From: Porodaedalea pini
Lineage: Eukaryota; Basidiomycota; Agaricomycetes; Hymenochaetales; Hymenochaetaceae
Direction of reading: 5' to 3'
Assembly (NCBI GenBank): GCA_002794775.1
Contig: NBAY01000066.1
Location: 1 to 64,000, forward strand
DNA: 64,000 nucleotides
Shown here: positions 45,558 through 57,219 of the stretch, one piece after another
Layout: each line of letters opens with the position of its first letter
Numbering within the stretch: the stretch's first letter is position 1
Translations under genes and position numbers: made by a program
Notes under the pieces: generated by a model
Database searches by the model: none
What the model saw: only the letters and a program-made list of their open reading frames with translations
Told to the model about the DNA's origin: nothing

Positions 45558-46865
45558 CGGCCAGTCACGGACCTTCTGAATCTTAGAGTTGTCTGGTTCT
45601 CAACCCTGGTAAGTGCACTTGTGACCAACAATAACACCATATGGGGTGCATATATGTAGCTTTTTGGCTGAGAAAGTTCCTCCCACAACTTTGACTCATT
45701 GAAGGATTCGGTTGACGTCCTGGAGATGCTCCCAGATGAAGCATCGAATCCCTGGGTTCTCAGGGATTGTTTCATATGATCCATCAGGGAGTTTGTACCG
45801 TGTCTTTGGTCCTCTGGCCATAATGTCGTCAGCATAGGGGGTCGTAACTTCCAGGATCTCGTCTTGCAGAATGAACATGAGGTCATTGTGAAGAATTTGA
45901 AGTGAATTCGTGTACCCCATGGGGAGTACGGTGAGACAAAACGTTCCTAGGGGCGTCTGGAAGGTAGTCAGATCTCAGGAGCTTTCGTGCAAGGTTCACT
46001 GGTCAAAGGCAACGAAGAGATCCAGTTTGGTGTAGCAGGCTCAGCCACCAAATTGCTCAGCAAGCATGTTGACATTCAGGGGCACAGCCACATCACGTAT
46101 CATAATTCTATTGAGATCTTGCAGATCGTGGACGAAGCGAAGCAAGACTCCATCCTTCTTCATAACTGAAAACATCTGTGATCGGTAAGACGAGTTTGAG
46201 GGCTTGTAAACTCTGGCGTCGATCTTCTCACGTAAAAGCTTGATCATAGCTTCTTGAATTCCCTGCAGAATGGGAATGTTCCTGTGGACCCACAGAACAT
46301 GTGGAACTGTCAGAATGCGTACTGGGTCGAACCAATGCGGATCCAATGCTCCTCGATCAGTTTCTACCCAGGCTAGCACACCTTCTTGTAACATGATCAA
46401 GTTGATGACTAGTTTTCGTTCCTTGGGCCAAAGAAATTTGCAGGGGTCGATGTCGAAAGTGTCGGCCTGTTCCTGTGTAAACTTGCCGGTTGGTGTAAAA
46501 GCGAAAGGTTTGGTAGGGAGTACTGGCATCCCTTCTAACGGGCTGGAGTGCTTGCATCGCACGATCCTGAATTCCTCAGGGAGCGTTCCAGCAACGGGAT
46601 GAACCTTATTGGTGACCTTCTTGTAAGCCAGGACTGCGGGATTGGCGCCGTCTGGGGTTTTGAGGATGCACGAGTCATATTGAGTGTCGTTGACGTCGAG
46701 GGATAAATTATCTGACGAAAAGAAAAGGTGGCAATGGTGTTGTTCATAAATAGAGACCGGAATCGTAGAGTCTAAGATTGAAAATACTGAATGTGAAGTT
46801 TTGGGAGTGCATATAGCAAGCTGTCTGTCATCTCTCCGATGCTGGGACATCAGTTTCTCGACCAC
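45558..46865 (-). pseudogene. Reverse transcriptase of C (broken)
   Basis: The same frame as the integrase part. It begins at a start overlapping the protease end by about 15 nt in another frame, so a frameshift joins them. It has the N-terminal linker typical of A (GTLPEEFRIVR, TGKFTQEQ), LRFVHDLQDLN, PMGYTNSLQ and the catalytic box YADD at 45825-45836 with both Asp codons intact. Stops at 46041 and several further positions fall where A has Arg (for example SGRVCY, ERSRDL, GREPDD). Confidence 0.9.
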
Positions 46866-47875
46866 TGAAAACTCGACTGCTTATTGAAGCGAGTGATGGT
46901 GCGGACTCCAGTTGCAACCTTGCATTTGTGCCAGTGTTCAGATGGATCAGTGAGCATGATATGCTGGTCTCCTGAGAGGAAGTCCTTCATTTTGCACTCA
47001 GTGATGGCAAAGAATGGTCTACCAAGTAGGGCCTCGAACAGAGCATTTCGAACTACCTGTGCTTGGAGCGAAACATCAACGCCAGCAACGGATACCTTGA
47101 CATTCTGGATCATCCCCAATGTAGAGGAATGACCTGTATCGGCAGACTCGAGAGTCATTGACTGGTCAGTGCGTAGATGGATACCTAATTTCTCCCATAC
47201 ATCTTTGCGAATGAGGCAAACAATGGCACCTTGGTCGAGAATACATTCGACTTCCAATGCGTCTGCAAAAATTGCCTTAACCGTCCATAGCGGCAGACAT
47301 TCTTTGGCAGCTGGTCCTACGTTGTGATCCGGGCATGCGCTGTGTGCAACGAGGCCATCGATGGACCAGGACAAGCCATGGTGCCCGGTTCTGGGCGTTC
47401 CAGGTGTTCCATGCATTGCGCTCATTGCACTTGTTCTGCCTGCCCTGTCCAGATGGACGTCTCCTACTGTCAAACACTTTGTCGTGGTAAGGTCTTTCAT
47501 CTGTTTTCGTACGTCAGGGGCCAGAGCTAACAGTTCTCATTGCAAGATGGTGATGTTCAAGTCGAGAGAGCGAGTGAGGACTGTCTGTGCGACCGCAGCA
47601 TCTTCGACTGGGGACACATAGCGGTACTGCGGCTGCGTGGATGATGTCTTGGGTGCATCAGCAGGCTGCAGCTTTGCTGGGCGAGTTGAGCCCTCTGGCT
47701 TCACTGCGGGGACTGGAGTCATCTTGGGTTCTGTTCTAGGGGGTGCAGTTGGTTTAGGGGGGACTTGAACTCTGTCGAACTTAGCTTTTTGTGCTGCACT
47801 GGTCCTCTTCCTTGCTTCTCCTAGCAACACCTCAAGTCTCTCTACCTCGTATTCATTTTTCCAGGATCTCTTCAA
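46850..47875 (-). pseudogene. Protease region of C
   Basis: Frame from about 47875 with one stop near 47537. It carries the linker, QYRYVSPVEDA (A has QFRYVTPIEDP), then the protease with ILDQGAIVCLIRKDVWEKLGI at about 47215-47255, again D-Q-G in place of D-S/T-G, and GRPFFAITECKMKDF. It differs from the gag frame by a 1-nt shift near 47890. Closes at 46850. Confidence 0.85.
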
Positions 47876-49520
47876 TCGTCACTGAGGCCACAAGAATGGG
47901 TTCAGGGAATGTGGTTTTGGAGTCAGCGACTTCGACTAAGTTGACTGTATGCGCAACTTGATCTTTTTCTAGGAATCCGTCGATATGTTCCATGATCATT
48001 CATCCAGGAACTGTGCTCGGGACGAAGCTCCCATTGGCCAGGGTAACTCATCCTTCCGCATTGCATATGCACTTGCTGTTCTGGATATATTCAAGGACTT
48101 TTGGGCAAGATCGAATGAAATGGCTTAGCTCCCCGCAGAACATGCACCCTGGGTTCCGTGGCTGCAAAGGTACAGGTGCTGCTGGTGACATCGAGACTGG
48201 TGCATTGCTTCTAGTCGTACCTGATCCTCATCCCATGGCATCGAGCTGGACTTGGAAGCTCTTGAGTGTTTCCATGACTGTGCTGAGATCGACCTCCTCC
48301 TTTTTGACGGTAGTCGAGCTGCTGGAAGTCGAGGTACGTGGCGCTTGAGTCATCGAACCACTGAATGACGCTCCTCTGAGGATGAAGTCGGCGTGCTGGA
48401 TGATAGTTTCGATTTTGTAAGGGTCGTCTTCTTTGTGATCGGACTCCTTGATCTCTAAGTGCTGAAGAAGCGCTGTACGTAAGTCGCCGGTGATTCCTCT
48501 CAGGAACGTGTGCTGGGATTCTGGCTTGGTGAGCTTATCTTTCATGATAAGATAGTCAGATCGAACTACAAAATCTCACTTATACTGTCCCAGATCTTCA
48601 TGAGAGCGAATCCCTTGTTTGGCTCGGTTGACGACCATTTGCTCAAACTCGGCGTGGGAGTAGCGTCGTCCCGCTCCAAGGCTTGGGTATAGTCCGGTGG
48701 TTGCTTTCTTGATGTCATTCCATACGATCGGGTTGGCTTTGAACTCGTCCAAGGTTTCCCAGAGTTCAGCGACTTCTGCTGAGGCGTAGTACCTGGCGTA
48801 TTTGGCTTTCAATCCGCCATCCCAATTGAGATCGTCAGCAAGGAACTCGATATCCTCGAAGTAATGGGGTAGGTCCCTGGCATTGGAACCATCAAAGTGT
48901 GGGACATCGTGCTGCCCGCATTGTGGTGCTCTTGTCGCCATTGGTGGCTGATAGATAGTGTGGAGGGATGAGCGTAAGATCTGAGGAGTTAATGATGAGG
49001 TAAGACGTTGGCGAGTGGCAAGAGTTCCAGATGCTAAAGGAGCTGCTAGCGGAACGGACGGGTTGGACGGAATGGACGGAATGACTGGGGAAGAGAATTC
49101 TGTGGCAGGACTGGATGAAGGAAACTGTAGATGCGATAGATGAAGAGTAGGGCTTCCTGGTAGCGAGGTGGACTGCTGGGAATTGGTCGGGGATCAGGAT
49201 TCTGAGGTGGACTGCAGAGCGGATGGTTCTGCTGATGTCGGAGGTAAATTCAAGCCAAGAAACGAGAACGGGGACGAGATCATAGATGGAAACGATGACG
49301 GAAAGTTTGATGAGTCTTCTGATACCGAGGCTTGGACTGCTGAAGATGGAGGTGAAGGGGAGTGATCGTTGAGATCCTCTGACCTGTGTGGATCAGATGA
49401 TAAGATGCGGTCAATGGTTTCTTCTTCACCTGAGTCTGTTGATTGAGTTTGTGCTTCTCTGGCTTCACGTTCCAGCCTGGCTAGAATCCACTTATTCGGT
49501 GGGTGACCTGAATGTGACAT
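47876..49520 (-). pseudogene. gag of C (broken)
   Basis: It starts at ATG 49520, 8 nt after the primer binding site (MSHSGHPPN); A has GTG at the equivalent codon. A Ser/Pro-rich N-terminus carries a TGA at 49194. The capsid part begins MATRAPQ at 48941 (HFDGSNARDLPHYFEDIEF, like A). A CCHC knuckle lies at 48105-48146 after TGA 48228. Further TGA codons follow near 48045, and the frame is lost by a 1-nt change near 47890. Confidence 0.85.
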
Positions 49521-49528
49521 GATTGAAA

Positions 49529-49548
49529 CCCCCTTGCGGTGGGCTCCA
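49529..49548 (-). other. Primer binding site of C
   Basis: Minus strand, two bases from the 5' LTR edge, begins TGGAGCCCACC, the same as A at 969-988 except for one A/G change. Confidence 0.6.
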
Positions 49549-49550
49549 CT

Positions 49551-50645
49551 TGATAATACTGAGTTCTGGTTGTTAGTGAATGGGAATCAGATGATTGAGT
49601 TTGAGGGAGACATGTCTAGTGGGTCAATACCCTTGTTCCGGTCGAGTTCCATGGGTTCCAGATCACAGGATTCGGGTTGCGTGCATTCCGGTGTGTCAGG
49701 GGCAATGGAATCGGTGAAGTGTACTAGTAGGGAAGTGTTTGAAGCATAGCGCCGGCGGAGCACTCAAGATGTGTGGGGGATCATCAGTGGCTGTGTTGGA
49801 AGACTCGGAGACATGCTAATACTAGTGCGACTTCTCGGAGTGGGATTGTCCTCGGGGTGGACGGCTAGTCCCTGTGCTCAACAGACGTCGTCTGGAGTAC
49901 CAGAGAGCAGGGTGAGATACGGGACTTAAATCAGAAGATAAGAGATGAGAGGGAGTGAAGTCAAGGTAACGAGAATGAAGCAGAACAAGGTGAAGATGGA
50001 ACGGATGGAATGAGCACAACAAGTGCAACGTGAATAAAACGAAGTTGAGGTGAGCAATTCAAGTCACTAAGGCACTGAGGAGTACCTAGAGACCGTCCTG
50101 AGAGATATCACACAAAGTTAGGCATCAAAACTCGGGGGTGGAATTGCTGTTCTACCTACAACATTTGGCGCTCTATAAATACTAAACAAGTGTCCTGCGT
50201 AAACATGAAAGGTGAAATAAAATAAGATGAGTCCTCTATTGTCCTACCACTGAGCCTCCTGAGTGTTCCTTTGAGCAGCTCCACGATCTGAACTACTGAA
50301 AGGCGGGGACAGCACATGTTGACTTGGCATGGTGTCGGTGAGCTTTGGGGTCCTTTGTACGGAGCTGGAATGACCAATGCCGGGCTGGCGCATGTTCGTT
50401 AGACAAAGGCAAATGAATGAACCTTTGGCAGGGTCGAGAGGACATGTGCACAGATAAGTGCACTGGGGTCGGTCCGAGTAGCTGATGTGTGCGATCCGGT
50501 CGTTGTGTGCATTCCGTGTTTGGGTAATCACCGCCAATCCGGGTGTACCACTTTGCTCGATTGCCGAGTCAAGGCCCTTCGACTTCATGATGTACATCAC
50601 ATGCGTTCTGCTCATTCTGTGCCCAATGAACCGGTTGGTGTTACA
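49551..50645 (-). repeat. 5' LTR of C
   Basis: 1095 bp, intact. Plus strand TGATAATAC..GTTACA. TATA box (plus TATAAATA) at 50174-50181. It preserves the empty target sites of the solo A-family LTR (near 49566) and of B3 (near 49650). Confidence 0.95.
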
Positions 50646-50861
50646 GCGGTAGTGAGTACTGTTTGTCTTCTTTTTACTACATTATCTCAACTATTGCCTT
50701 AGCTTGGCGCTTCATATGCAATCATCCCACGACTTGCTGGGAGGCGCACCATGTGCAATTTCTACCAACACAACTACCTGTATGCTTGGGTTGGAGCACA
50801 GGTAGTATATGATGCTTATTCTACATGTTTAGCTTTCTCTATGCCTTCACTAGCTTTATAG
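50646..50861 (+). pseudogene. EGT1: EGT1-like gene, 3' part
   Basis: After the target duplication GCGG (50646-50649) come TA and then GTGAGT, an intron donor. The intron runs from 50652 to 50702 (51 nt, TTAG end). The last exon, from 50703, reads LGASYAIIPRLAGRRT and then NFYQHNYLYAWVGAQ, the expected C-terminus of Egt1-like FGE domains. The frame closes at TAG 50859-50861. Joined to 30620-32361, this shows that a single gene was split by element C. Confidence 0.82.
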
Positions 50862-51227
50862 TTGATATCAAATGTATATATCATGTACAATAAATTCTAG
50901 GTGAACAATTTGTTGCCTGTTATCAGTTAGCTGGGTCTTCAGTGGCCTTTTGTATGCAGCACCGCCTGCATCTTAAGCTTAGAAAACCACATGCACAGTC
51001 CAGCTGGTCACAATCTCTCCTACAGCTGCCCAAGAATACCCTTGGCTCTTGAGACTGGTCTAATCTAGCAAGGACTTGTTGAAAGCTTTTCTCGCTGGTC
51101 ATTTCTGAGACTTTTGCCTTATTACTCACACCAACAAGGTGGAATGGGCTATACATGTGTGTGCACATAACAAAATCTTTTGGTTACAAGAATCCTTTCT
51201 GCGAATGGCCATCAAATCCAAGCAAAA
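50862..51227. other. Intergenic stretch
   Basis: No gene recognised between the end of the EGT1-like gene and the minus-strand membrane-protein gene, with which it is convergent. Confidence 0.5.
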
Positions 51228-51832
51228 TTATATGCTCTCACGACAAAGTATCATTAGATGTGGATCTAAAACAAAAACGAATGAGGTAGCCCAAAGGAGC
51301 ACGCTGGCTGCGAGCACAAGGAAGATCGTCCAGATAGGCTTGAACTTTGTGATGGGATTTGAGCCGCTTGTGGCAGTGGCTGTGGAATCAGCAAAGAAAG
51401 TACTGGACAAGAAATCAAGGGTCGATGCACTACCCACGAAGGGTGCGTTGGTGAGAGATGCGGTCACAGCTGCGCCAATGCCACTGAACACCACTGCGTT
51501 GGTGCTCAGCTGAAAGAGAAGGAAGAAGTCAGAAAGGAAAGCAGAAAGAAGGAGGCAGGAGCTGCTTACAATGCTGGTCACGGTCTTGGCAGAGGCAATG
51601 AAATCATTAATGGCACCTAAAGGAGAATTAATCGCGCTGACCATGCCATTCTTGCAGTGATGCGTATCCAAGGTCTGAGCACAGAAGAACCAGATCGCTG
51701 CGAAGATGTACTGTATAAAAACAAACTCAGGACATACAGTAGAGCAAAAACACTCACGGTTTGAGGTGTCTGAAACAGTGAGATTCCAGACTTTGCTGCT
51801 GGTCTTGGCGAAGCCGCTATTGAAGCCTCCAT
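51228..51832 (-). CDS. Hypothetical membrane protein, spliced
   Basis: Minus strand. A first visible exon ends before an intron 51757-51711 (47 nt, GTGAGT..ACAG) after LFQTPQT. Exon 2 (YIFAAIWFFCAQTLDTHHC) runs to a second intron 51569-51510 (60 nt, GTAAGC..TTTCAG). Exon 3 has LSTNAVVFSGIGAAVTASL and a strongly hydrophobic last helix (IFLVLAASVLLWATSFVF). At least two membrane segments are likely. The true start is uncertain: ATG 51832 follows a stop in its frame, and an upstream exon around 52001-51900 with a hydrophobic segment may belong. I do not recognise the family. Confidence 0.5.
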
Positions 51833-52001
51833 CGAGGCTCGTGCATGGGTCCGCGAACGTTGACTGTGTCATGGAATGACCACTATGAGGTTCACAGAAG
51901 ATACAGTTAAGATGTATAGGATACAGAATTATGACTACGCACGCAGTGAGAAAGATGAATTGGATGATGTCACCACTACTGGCGTTAATGTTCCTCAGCA
52001 C

Positions 52002-52296
52002 AAATATCGTTTCGCCATTCGGACCGACTTGAAAGGTATGAACGGTCTGCCCTCATCAGGAAAACCCTCCTGGCCGGAACTGGTGGAATCATTGGAATGC
52101 GCCAGAAATTCTAAGTGATTCTGGCTCATTCCAATTCCGCATCATTCCTAAAGGTCATTCCCTACACCGTGCATTCTGCTGCATTCCAATTACATTCCAC
52201 TTACATTCCAATGGTATTCCAATCCCATTTTGTTACTTATCTTAGCATTTCCGACTCTTTATTAGTGTATTCCATAATATTCCTAAACATTAACTA
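52002..52296. repeat. ATTCC-rich island
   Basis: About ten copies of ATTCC within 52125-52285, several extended to CATTCCAAT or CATTCCAC. No gene. A looser island of the same kind lies at 55030-55280. Confidence 0.45.
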
Positions 52297-53960
52297 CTAA
52301 ACTAAAAGGATGCCACGGCCGGTCGTCGGAATGAAGCCTTTCACGGTCATCATGTACAGACCACCGGCAAACTTCTTCTCAGACTTGATGCCCAGGATGA
52401 CAGGTACGGCAAGCAGCTCCTTTTGTACATGCAACGATGTAAGGCACGCCGCAGCATTGATCTTGAGTTCCACAAAATCTACCTTGTGAAGCTTGGTCTC
52501 GCCGGTTCTGAGAGCACGCAAGTATGAAGCAGTGTCAGCACGACATCGTCCCATTGTCACGACACGCAGGCAAGACATGTGCCTTGCCTTTGCGTGCTCA
52601 AACATCTCCTGTTGAATAGTCTTGAGAAGTGCAGGTATGGCAGTCTCCTTCAAGCCTGTATCACGTCGCACAGAAAGTGTTTGCTTCTTCTGGATATCAA
52701 CTGGACTGAGTTCAAGGCGAAGTGGAGCACCTGGACAAAAAGCCATTTGTAAGACCACAGGAAAACCGAGAAATAAGGAATAATTGAATTTTTGTGCCTT
52801 CTGTTTCCAGTCGTTGAACTTGTAGCCAGGAGTGTAGCCATCCTGTACATCCACCTTTGCGCTTTCCTGAGCGTCTTTGCGAGCTCCTCACAGCGGTCGT
52901 ATAACTCCTGCTTATTAGTGCGCATGGTAATACCGCAGGAGAACGAGCGACGCGTGATGGGAGAACAAGACCCTGGTTGTCGCCACAAATCATGACCATG
53001 ATTCCGACCATGTGTGTGCTAAGGCTCCACGTGTTCTGCCACAGAATAATTTGCCACCGTTCAGACCCGTACCCTGCAGATCGTCCAGGTCTGAGACCAC
53101 GACGTTGAACATCTCTGGCCGTGAGAAGTCTTGGCCAAGGCAATGCGATGTCGCAGCTTGGATGCCACGGCCGGTCATCGTGTAAAGACCACCGGCAAAC
53201 TTCTCCTTGTCCGACTTGATGCCTGTGATGACAAGTACGGTAAGCAGCACCTCGTACACACGACGATGTAAATTGAGAATTTCCCGTACTTCAGTAGGGA
53301 TACATGACCGTTTCTGTAGTCGGACAGATTGCTATGGGCTCCTCAAGCTCGGAGCTCCCTCTGAAGACGCATGTCATACCGACCTTAATCAGCGCCTATA
53401 ATATTTGTCAGCACAAAGTGAGGATTACAGAACAATCAACGCACGTTCGTATACCAACCCGGGAAGTCGACCCTTTCTTCATGCCAATAGCAATCTTCAC
53501 CGTGCCATCAATTCTCCCTTCCTCTTTCGTTGCCTTTTCCTGGGCGACAATTGCAGACGTGCGCACAGCAGGCGCCACAGCCTCGGCCTTGAGTTCCACG
53601 AAATCTACCTTGTGAAGCTTGGTCTCCATTTCGAGACACGCCAGTATGAAGCAATGTTGGTTCCAGGGAGGAAGACGGTAAAATCAGAGGCGAGTGCATG
53701 TACGGCAAAGAGAGAAGTCGATGATGTGAGTGATGCATCAAGGACCATGACAACCTTTGGGAATGTGTTTGCGTCAAGTGCTAATGGTGAAACTGGACAA
53801 ACTTTAACAATGCATGTGGACAGATAAAGAGACTGGGCTCATGGGAGTCCTTGTCCAACACAAAAAATTATTTTAGCAGGTCCGGCGATGCGTGCAATGA
53901 CGACAACAGGAACTGTTGCGGCAGACTTTACGGTCTTTGGCTTGAAGATGAGCATTCTAA
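52297..53960 (-). pseudogene. Prolyl-tRNA synthetase, scrambled pseudogene
   Basis: Pieces of a eukaryotic-type ProRS in correct N to C order on the minus strand but in several frames. Editing-domain-like residues (SPLALDANTFPKVVMVLDA) lie near 53790, KLHKVDFVELKAEA near 53620, KIAIGMKK near 53480, KEKFAGGLYT with IQAATSHCLGQDFS near 53190, WQNTWSLSTHMVGIMVM near 53030, and the anticodon-binding part (GYTPGYKFNDWKQK, PLRLELSPVDI) near 52830-52690. A second, partial copy of the middle (KLHKVDFVELK, KKFAGGLYMMT, FIPTTGRGI) is fused after it at 52500-52310. It cannot encode an active enzyme, which would charge tRNA-Pro. Confidence 0.75.
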
Positions 53961-54244
53961 TAAGTTGAAGGTCAGAAGTCGGGACGGCATGTTGCCTGCA
54001 GCAGTGGGTGCATCCCACCAGGCGGCCGGTGAGGCTACCACTTCGTGTGTGATGGTTGCGGTGGGTGTGATTGAGGGTTTTTTCAGACATTCTGTAAGGA
54101 CGTCGGCACCAGACATATTGGAGTGGCAGCAGATGTGAAGGCGATGTGTGGTGTGTCACGTCAAAACCAACATACATGTGATCAAGTTCCCACACCTCTT
54201 CTGTGGATGACACATCCAAGTGTGGGAAATTGGACTTAGCAGTT

Positions 54245-54900
54245 TTTGTCACCTGAAGTGCCTCCAAATACAAAATACATCATATCTCACTCAATTCTTC
54301 ACAAAAACTCTTCAGAAAAGTTTCTAAATTTATGTGAGCTTAGAGGACAGAAGGTGGAATATTGAGACTGCAGTAGTGAAAATGGGTGTTTTTTGAGAAA
54401 ACCTCCTTCCCAGATTTTTCCTGAGCTCAATTTTGAAGCTAATGACATGAACCTTGTTGGAGAATGGTATCTATACTGTATATTAAATTATAGATGGCTT
54501 ATAACAATGCAGGCAATTTTTTGACAACTGTCTGAGTCAAGCAAATTTGGATGAGTTTGAGGGTTTCAGCACAACAGTCAAACAGGACAAGAGGAGACAT
54601 TCACTCTAGTTCATCCCTCATAACATCAACAGTATAGTATATAGACCATTCTCCAACAAGTTTCATGTCATTAGCTTCAAAATTGAGCTCAGGAAAAATC
54701 TGGGAAGGAGTTTTTTCTAGAAAAACACCCATTCTCACTACTGCAGCCTCAATATTCCACCTTCTGTCTACTAAGCTCACAAACATTTAGAAGCTGTTGA
54801 AAAATGAATTTGGCAACATTTTTGAAATGATTCTGTGAAGAATTGACAGAGATATGGATTTAACAGGTTTTTGAGGTGCTGAAATGCTCAAATTTTGTGA
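54245..54900. repeat. Large inverted repeat
   Basis: The arm 54321-54482 pairs with 54632-54796 with high identity (both contain GACAGAAGGTGGAATATTGA and a TTTTTCCTGAGCTCAATTTT-type stretch on opposite strands). Weaker pairing extends to about 54255 and 54880. The loop is about 150 bp. No transposase or terminal duplication is evident. It could be a foldback/MITE-type element or an inverted duplication. Confidence 0.75.
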
Positions 54901-55188
54901 TCTTCACATATGCATGTCTCAAGACTTATGAAAAACACTGTAACCTGCAGATAGTTCATGGGTCCCAGTATAGGTCCAAGAAGCCAATCTAGTACCTGCA
55001 CCTGTGTCAAGCCATGGCAGAATCTAATGAATTCCACAATCAATTTTTTATTCTACAAAATTCCATAGAATCTATGAGGTGTATCATTTTTCTATCTATA
55101 TTCTAAATTTCAAGCTGCCAATTCTGTTCAATTCCAAATGTTCGGCTTGCTGATTCCAGAAAATTCCAACAGAGCTCCAGAATTCACC
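54901..55188. repeat. AATTCC-rich stretch
   Basis: No gene. From 55030 to 55280 words such as AATTCCA and ATTCCAGAA recur, resembling the island at 52125-52285 on the other side of the ProRS pseudogene. Confidence 0.35.
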
Positions 55189-55368
55189 TCAATTCCATCC
55201 AATTCTGAACAAGCTTGCTGAGTCCAAGCACATTCTAATATCATTCCAGAATATTCTACCAGTATTATTGTATTCTAAGCCAATTCTATCTTTTTCCGCT
55301 TGGGAGGGTTTTCCTGATGCTACTGCGAAGACAGGCAGCAGGGCGGCGGAAAGGATGACAGAGAACAT
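55189..55368 (-). CDS. Possible short secreted protein fragment
   Basis: From an ATG at 55368 the minus strand encodes MFSVILSAALLPVFAVASG, a clear signal-peptide pattern, then a polar stretch of about 40 residues ending at 55189. The product is only about 60 residues and the 3' end runs into the AATTCC-rich stretch, so it may be a truncated exon. Family not recognised. Confidence 0.35.
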   Translation of the reverse strand: MFSVILSAALLPVFAVASGKPSQAEKDRIGLEYNNTGRIFWNDIRMCLDSASLFRIGWN

Positions 55369-56049
55369 ATTCACAGGAAAATGGTGCTTAATCTGGGAGG
55401 TAGTAGTAGTACAGGTCGTGGGTGTAAGAGGCGCCGTTTGTATCGCGATTGACATGTGGTTATGAAGCATTTGCAGCTTTTATAGGATGTCAGGAGACAG
55501 AATAAGGTGACACGAGGAAAGCTGAGATAAGAAACCTGTGTCTCGCCGATGTCTTCATAGATATATGGGAAGTTTGATGGTGGTAAAAAGCGGTGCGTAG
55601 GCGCTGTTGGGTTCTTGAAGTCACACGTGGGCGCACAGACTATTTTTGATGCTCCATGTATCTGTACCAAGGCGCGTGGCCTATGTTAGCGTAGCGTATC
55701 TGCTCAGTTCCGCGCGGCCCGACTAATAATGATGCAGAATGTGTCCATTTGGCATACCTCGATCATCAGTATGGGATGTTCTAAGTTTACTAGGCGATTA
55801 ATACGCGCACAGCAAGGGACAAATCGTTCAAGGTCGTGGTCGACCAGCAGTATACATAGGAGAAAGTCACATAAGTATTTCGACTCAGTTGCCTTGTCTT
55901 CGAACATCGCATTAAGCTCTTGCGGCACACCAATATTTTCAGCACTGTACTAGTTATGTGATGTTTCGAGTATGATTCTTGTGTTCCTCGTACATTGTGG
56001 GGAATGTGCTCTGCAGCGCTCGCAGTCTGAGCTGCAGAACTCTTGAGAC
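55369..56049. other. Stretch before the LINE
   Basis: No supported gene. The 5' edge of the LINE could not be fixed; it lies somewhere between about 55940 and 56155. Confidence 0.4.
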
Positions 56050-56154
56050 TCGAGAGCGTCAATTGCGATTTGACGCTAGTCACTCTTGAACTCCTACTAC
56101 CATCATCTGGACCATGGGAATCTTGTTGTCAACTCGTCTTCTCTCTCCTCTGCT

Positions 56155-57219
56155 ATGGACAGCAAAATGCTGACCAGAGCTAAAGCCTCTCTCAACAAAA
56201 CAAAGTCGTCTCATTCCCTTGCCAATCCCAAGGATCCCACCAAGTGTGAGGAGTGTAAATCGGATCTCCCCTATCACAGCCGCAGCTGTGTTAGCGGCAA
56301 AGATAAACTCTGCGTCGTTTGTGGTCGCGATAAGACCTACAACCACAACGAGGCCGTCTGTGTCACTGTAGCGAAGAACTGCGCCAACTGGTCCCCCGAT
56401 GTCGATGCGGACGCCCACGCAGCCGCCTTGCGCAAACAAGGGGATCTTCCCCCGACCCCCAATATCAAGTCACAGCCTTCCCTTAAACGTTCCAACTCGG
56501 AAGAAGAACACCATGCGCTACAGCCACCCCAACGCATTGATGACATCATGGATATGGAGGCCGACGACCTCTATGTTCCCAACTCGAGCCAAGCTCCCCA
56601 AGTTGATGATGATATGGACAACCGGTCTATCTCGGAATATGAGGACCCGCAAATCGCTGAATGAGTTTCTTCCTCCTTTATGCATCTGACTAAGGAGACT
56701 ATCAATCACATTTCCGTTCTTATTACTCAGCCTTCTTGGACCTCTCCCACTCCGTGGCACGAAGATCCAATCTGAGTCGGCAAAGCCCTCGCCGACGTGG
56801 CCTCCAACCTTGTTTCCTGGGTCAGCAAAGCGCATTGTTTCGATGACGAGACTATCAAGGAAAACAAAGCTAACGAAGGACTACAAGCCTTCCATTCTTC
56901 TTATCGCATCCATTCGCCTGACTTTAAACATGTCTTCGATGATGTTCATATTTCAGCACAGGCCGTCCGCGAACAACACATCGCTGATGATATGTCTTCT
57001 ATGTCTCGTTCCATTTATTCTCTCACATCTCTCGTTTCTTTGCTTGTTGATAAAACTAACAACCTCGAAAAACAACTGACCCGTTCTTCCTCTTCTTCTG
57101 TAGCTTCCAAGCCATCTTCTGCTACTAACAAGCCGCAGGTCAAAGTCCTCCCTGACCCCATTGGTGTGCGCTTTGTACACGACAATCGGTTCCCCCCTGA
57201 ACCCCCCATTGTTAAATGA
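56155..57219 (+). pseudogene. LINE ORF1, first part (broken)
   Basis: From ATG 56155 the frame gives a Lys/Ser-rich start, then Cys pairs (CEEC, CVVC) forming a possible zinc finger, then an acidic stretch. TGA at 56662 and 56773 interrupt it. The same frame continues from 56797 to TGA 57217-57219, ending with a likely coiled coil (SLVSLLVDKTNNLEKQL). The stop overlaps the next start as ATGA. It probably encodes an RNA-binding ORF1 protein or its N-terminal half. Confidence 0.7.

Larger units (their letters stand above)
32362..50645 (-). mobile_element. Element C: Ty3/gypsy relative of A, minus strand
   Basis: The element runs right to left: 5' LTR 49551-50645, primer binding site, gag, protease, RT, integrase (to 43374), then an antisense gene on the plus strand (40767-42561), then the 3' LTR (32362-40624, itself split). 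Target duplication GCGG at 32358-32361 and 50646-50649. Without the three later insertions its length is about 10.7 kb, close to element A. It shares with A the primer site, the DQG protease, a 4-bp duplication, LTR promoter boxes and the antisense gene. Confidence 0.92.
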
